A stretch of DNA of 7,296 bases from Flavobacterium psychrophilum (GTDB lineage Bacteria > Bacteroidota > Bacteroidia > Flavobacteriales > Flavobacteriaceae). Positions 6,343 through 7,296 of this stretch are shown piece after piece. Each line of letters starts with the position of its first letter. Position 1 is the first letter of the stretch. Both the position numbers and the translations under genes were made by a program. Location of the stretch: contig CAMDSN010000081.1 in assembly GCA_945907225.1 (NCBI GenBank), forward strand, positions 1 to 7,296, in the 5' to 3' direction. Below the pieces are notes generated by a model. The model had not been told where the DNA came from, searched no databases, and was given only the letters and a program-made list of their open reading frames with translations.

Positions 6343-7296
6343 TTACTCAATTTCAATTTTATCAATCTCCTTCATCAATCTATCGGTCTCGGTTAACGCA
6401 ACAATAATCTTCATATAATGTCTGATGTCATCAATTTGAAGTTCTCTATCCTTTCTGTCTTTCAACCACTTCTGTGCCGGTTGATACCCTCCAATATAGA
6501 AGTTCCACGCAACTTCCGGGACATCCTCAAAACATTGTGTTTCGTTGATGTAAACATTACTATTTTCATATTTGATTTTACCCACCACATTAGTTCCGGT
6601 TTGAGGATATTTGGAGATTGGTTTCTCCACCACAGCACTTTCTAATAAATGGATTTGTCTAATCTCACTGCCCAACTTAACCAACTTCCAAAATGTATCT
6701 TTATCTTTTGGATAGGGAACTCTTGGGAAATCAATTTTTAAAAATTCTTTGTATTTTTCTCGGTATGTTGGAGAATGTAAAACCGCATAGATGTAATCTA
6801 AAATATCTATTGGAGCAAAATTCCCCTCCTTTGGAGGGGTGCCCTTTAGGGCGGGGTGGTTATAAAGCATTTCCATTACCCCACCCATGTTCTTCATAAC
6901 ATCTATAACAGGAATATGAATGACGGTTAAACCTAAACTTTCTAAAAATGAGTCTCTCGCTGCATCATATTCTTGTTTATCATCATGACTGCTGCCATCA
7001 ATTTCTATTACTACATTGCAATTTGAACAATAAAAATCTACAATATAATTACCAACTATTTTTTGTCTGTCAAAATCAAACCCTTTAAATTGTTTATTTT
7101 TTACTTGATTCCAAAATAACACTTCCGATAAATTACCCGCTTGCCTCAATTCTTTTGCTCTTTCTTTGAGATTTGGATTGTAAGGTAAGTCCATGTAATT
7201 TTGGGTATTTCTAACACCCCGGCTTTCAGCCAACCCTACAGTAGTTTCACCACCCCGGCTTTCAGCCACCCCTCCCGCGGAGGGGAATTTCTCTGG
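6343..7296 (-). CDS. Type ISP restriction-modification enzyme C-terminal part with in-frame DUF559 insertion (5'-partial)
   Basis: The frame is open to the right edge: the last 27 bases read PEKFPSAGG before the GTG at 7269, so that GTG is not the true start and the gene continues beyond 7296. From F (codon 6819-6817) to the stop, about 158 residues match the C-terminal specificity domain of type ISP enzymes: APIDILDYIYAVLHSP, then DFPRVPYP, FWKLVKLGSEIRQIHLLES, WNFYIGGYQPAQKWLKDR and TDRLMKEID. These single-chain enzymes join nuclease, helicase and methyltransferase modules to this DNA-recognition end. Ahead of it lies a DUF559 domain (about 7194-6870): LSEVLFWNQVKNKQ, FDRQKIVGNYIVDFYC, VIEIDGSSH and DAARDSFLESLGLTVIHIP. 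The acidic residues of a PD-(D/E)xK/Vsr-like site are present (codons 7038-7036, 7005-7003, 6999-6997). GC-rich repeats border DUF559 on both sides and are translated, for example as HPALKGTPPKEGN. An ATG at 7194 could start DUF559 alone. Whether the hybrid is functional or a decaying pseudogene is unknown. Confidence 0.8.
   Translation of the reverse strand, partial: PEKFPSAGGVAESRGGETTVGLAESRGVRNTQNYMDLPYNPNLKERAKELRQAGNLSEVLFWNQVKNKQFKGFDFDRQKIVGNYIVDFYCSNCNVVIEIDGSSHDDKQEYDAARDSFLESLGLTVIHIPVIDVMKNMGGVMEMLYNHPALKGTPPKEGNFAPIDILDYIYAVLHSPTYREKYKEFLKIDFPRVPYPKDKDTFWKLVKLGSEIRQIHLLESAVVEKPISKYPQTGTNVVGKIKYENSNVYINETQCFEDVPEVAWNFYIGGYQPAQKWLKDRKDRELQIDDIRHYMKIIVALTETDRLMKEIDKIEIE
6823..6860 (+). 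repeat. Right terminal repeat of the DUF559 unit (two hairpins)
   Basis: Read on the plus strand it is CCCCTCC-TTT-GGAGGGG, then T, GCCC-TTTA-GGGC and the tail GGGGTGGT. It has the same layout as 7249-7285 in opposite orientation. On the minus strand it is translated in the hybrid protein as a Pro/Gly/Lys-rich linker joining DUF559 to the type ISP domain. Confidence 0.85.
7215..7268. repeat. Direct 18-bp repeat, a partly duplicated hairpin module at the left end
   Basis: CACCCCGGCTTTCAGCCA occurs at 7215-7232 and again at 7251-7268, a 36-bp period. Both copies contain the GGCT/AGCC hairpin and GGGGTG tail of the terminal repeat. The inner copy is preceded by a CTAC-T-GTAG palindrome instead of the CCCCTCC stem. 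It translates twice as LAESRG/VAESRG. Confidence 0.8.
7249..7285 (-). repeat. Left terminal repeat of the DUF559 unit (two hairpins)
   Basis: Read on the minus strand it is CCCCTCC-GCG-GGAGGGG (7-bp stem, 3-base loop), then T, GGCT-GAA-AGCC (4-bp stem) and the tail GGGGTGGT. It is an inverted copy of 6823-6860. The stems agree in position, while the loops and the second stem differ in sequence. The frame through it is open. Confidence 0.8.

Larger units (their letters stand above)
6823..7285 (-). mobile_element. Putative DUF559-carrying insertion unit with terminal inverted repeats
   Basis: The 463-bp unit begins and ends with inverted copies of a GC-rich repeat (7249-7285 and 6823-6860) and carries one DUF559 endonuclease-like domain and no stop codon in the host frame. 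It sits immediately before the first residues of the type ISP specificity domain. Both outer edges are followed by AATT (7289-7286 and 6822-6819 on the minus strand), which could be a 4-bp target duplication or part of longer repeat ends. Removing 468 bp (7285-6818) restores an in-frame PEKFAPID, which looks like an uninterrupted type ISP sequence. Removing the unit plus one AATT (467 bp) would not keep frame, so the exact ends are unsettled. Similar palindromes are, as I recall, abundant in flavobacterial genomes near DUF559 genes. No transposase is present. Confidence 0.55.

Noticed and set aside
6418..6899. Plus-strand open frames of 68-75 codons opposite the type ISP/DUF559 gene
   Set aside because: They are antisense to recognisable protein domains and have no support of their own.
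7267..7269. GTG as the start of the rightmost minus-strand gene
   Set aside because: The frame is open upstream to the window edge, the codon lies inside the terminal repeat, and the type ISP domain needs upstream modules. It is an artefact of the first available start.
6823..7285. CRISPR array or canonical insertion sequence
   Set aside because: The repeats are two inverted ends and one partial duplication, not regular repeats with unique spacers, and no transposase is encoded.

Overview
The window is AT-rich chromosomal DNA from a member of the Bacteroidota, most likely a flavobacterium. The support is protein content (a GSCFA-family protein, Bacteroidota-style Paa subunits, a DUF559 unit with a GC-rich palindromic repeat), the near absence of Shine-Dalgarno sequences, and promoter candidates matching the Bacteroidota -7 box TAnnTTTG. 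No species can be named from the sequence alone.

Positions 1-2822 (minus strand) hold the start of a phenylacetate catabolism operon read in the order paaE, paaA, paaB, paaC, with paaC running off the left edge. Together these encode the oxygenase, structural and reductase parts of the phenylacetyl-CoA 1,2-epoxidase. Just upstream on the same strand lies a TetR-family regulator (2823-3401). Between it and paaE is a 22-bp inverted repeat directly downstream of a -7 promoter box, so the operon is probably repressed by the TetR protein and released when the pathway intermediate is present. The repeat resembles the operator I recall for the Thermus phenylacetate repressor PaaR.

Positions 3448-4395 (minus) encode a GSCFA-domain SGNH-hydrolase-like protein of unknown substrate. 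A divergent intergenic region (4396-4511) with a 16-bp perfect palindrome and a -7 box precedes a half-size ABC exporter (4512-6263, plus). After its stop codon comes an 80-bp GC-richer, structured spacer.

Positions 6343-7296 (minus) are the most unusual part. The reading frame is open to the right edge and joins three things: a GC-rich palindromic repeat, a DUF559 endonuclease-like domain flanked by a second, inverted copy of that repeat, and then the C-terminal specificity domain of a type ISP restriction-modification enzyme. The simplest reading is that a roughly 465-bp DUF559 unit with terminal inverted repeats has inserted in frame into a type ISP gene whose motor and methyltransferase parts lie beyond 7296.
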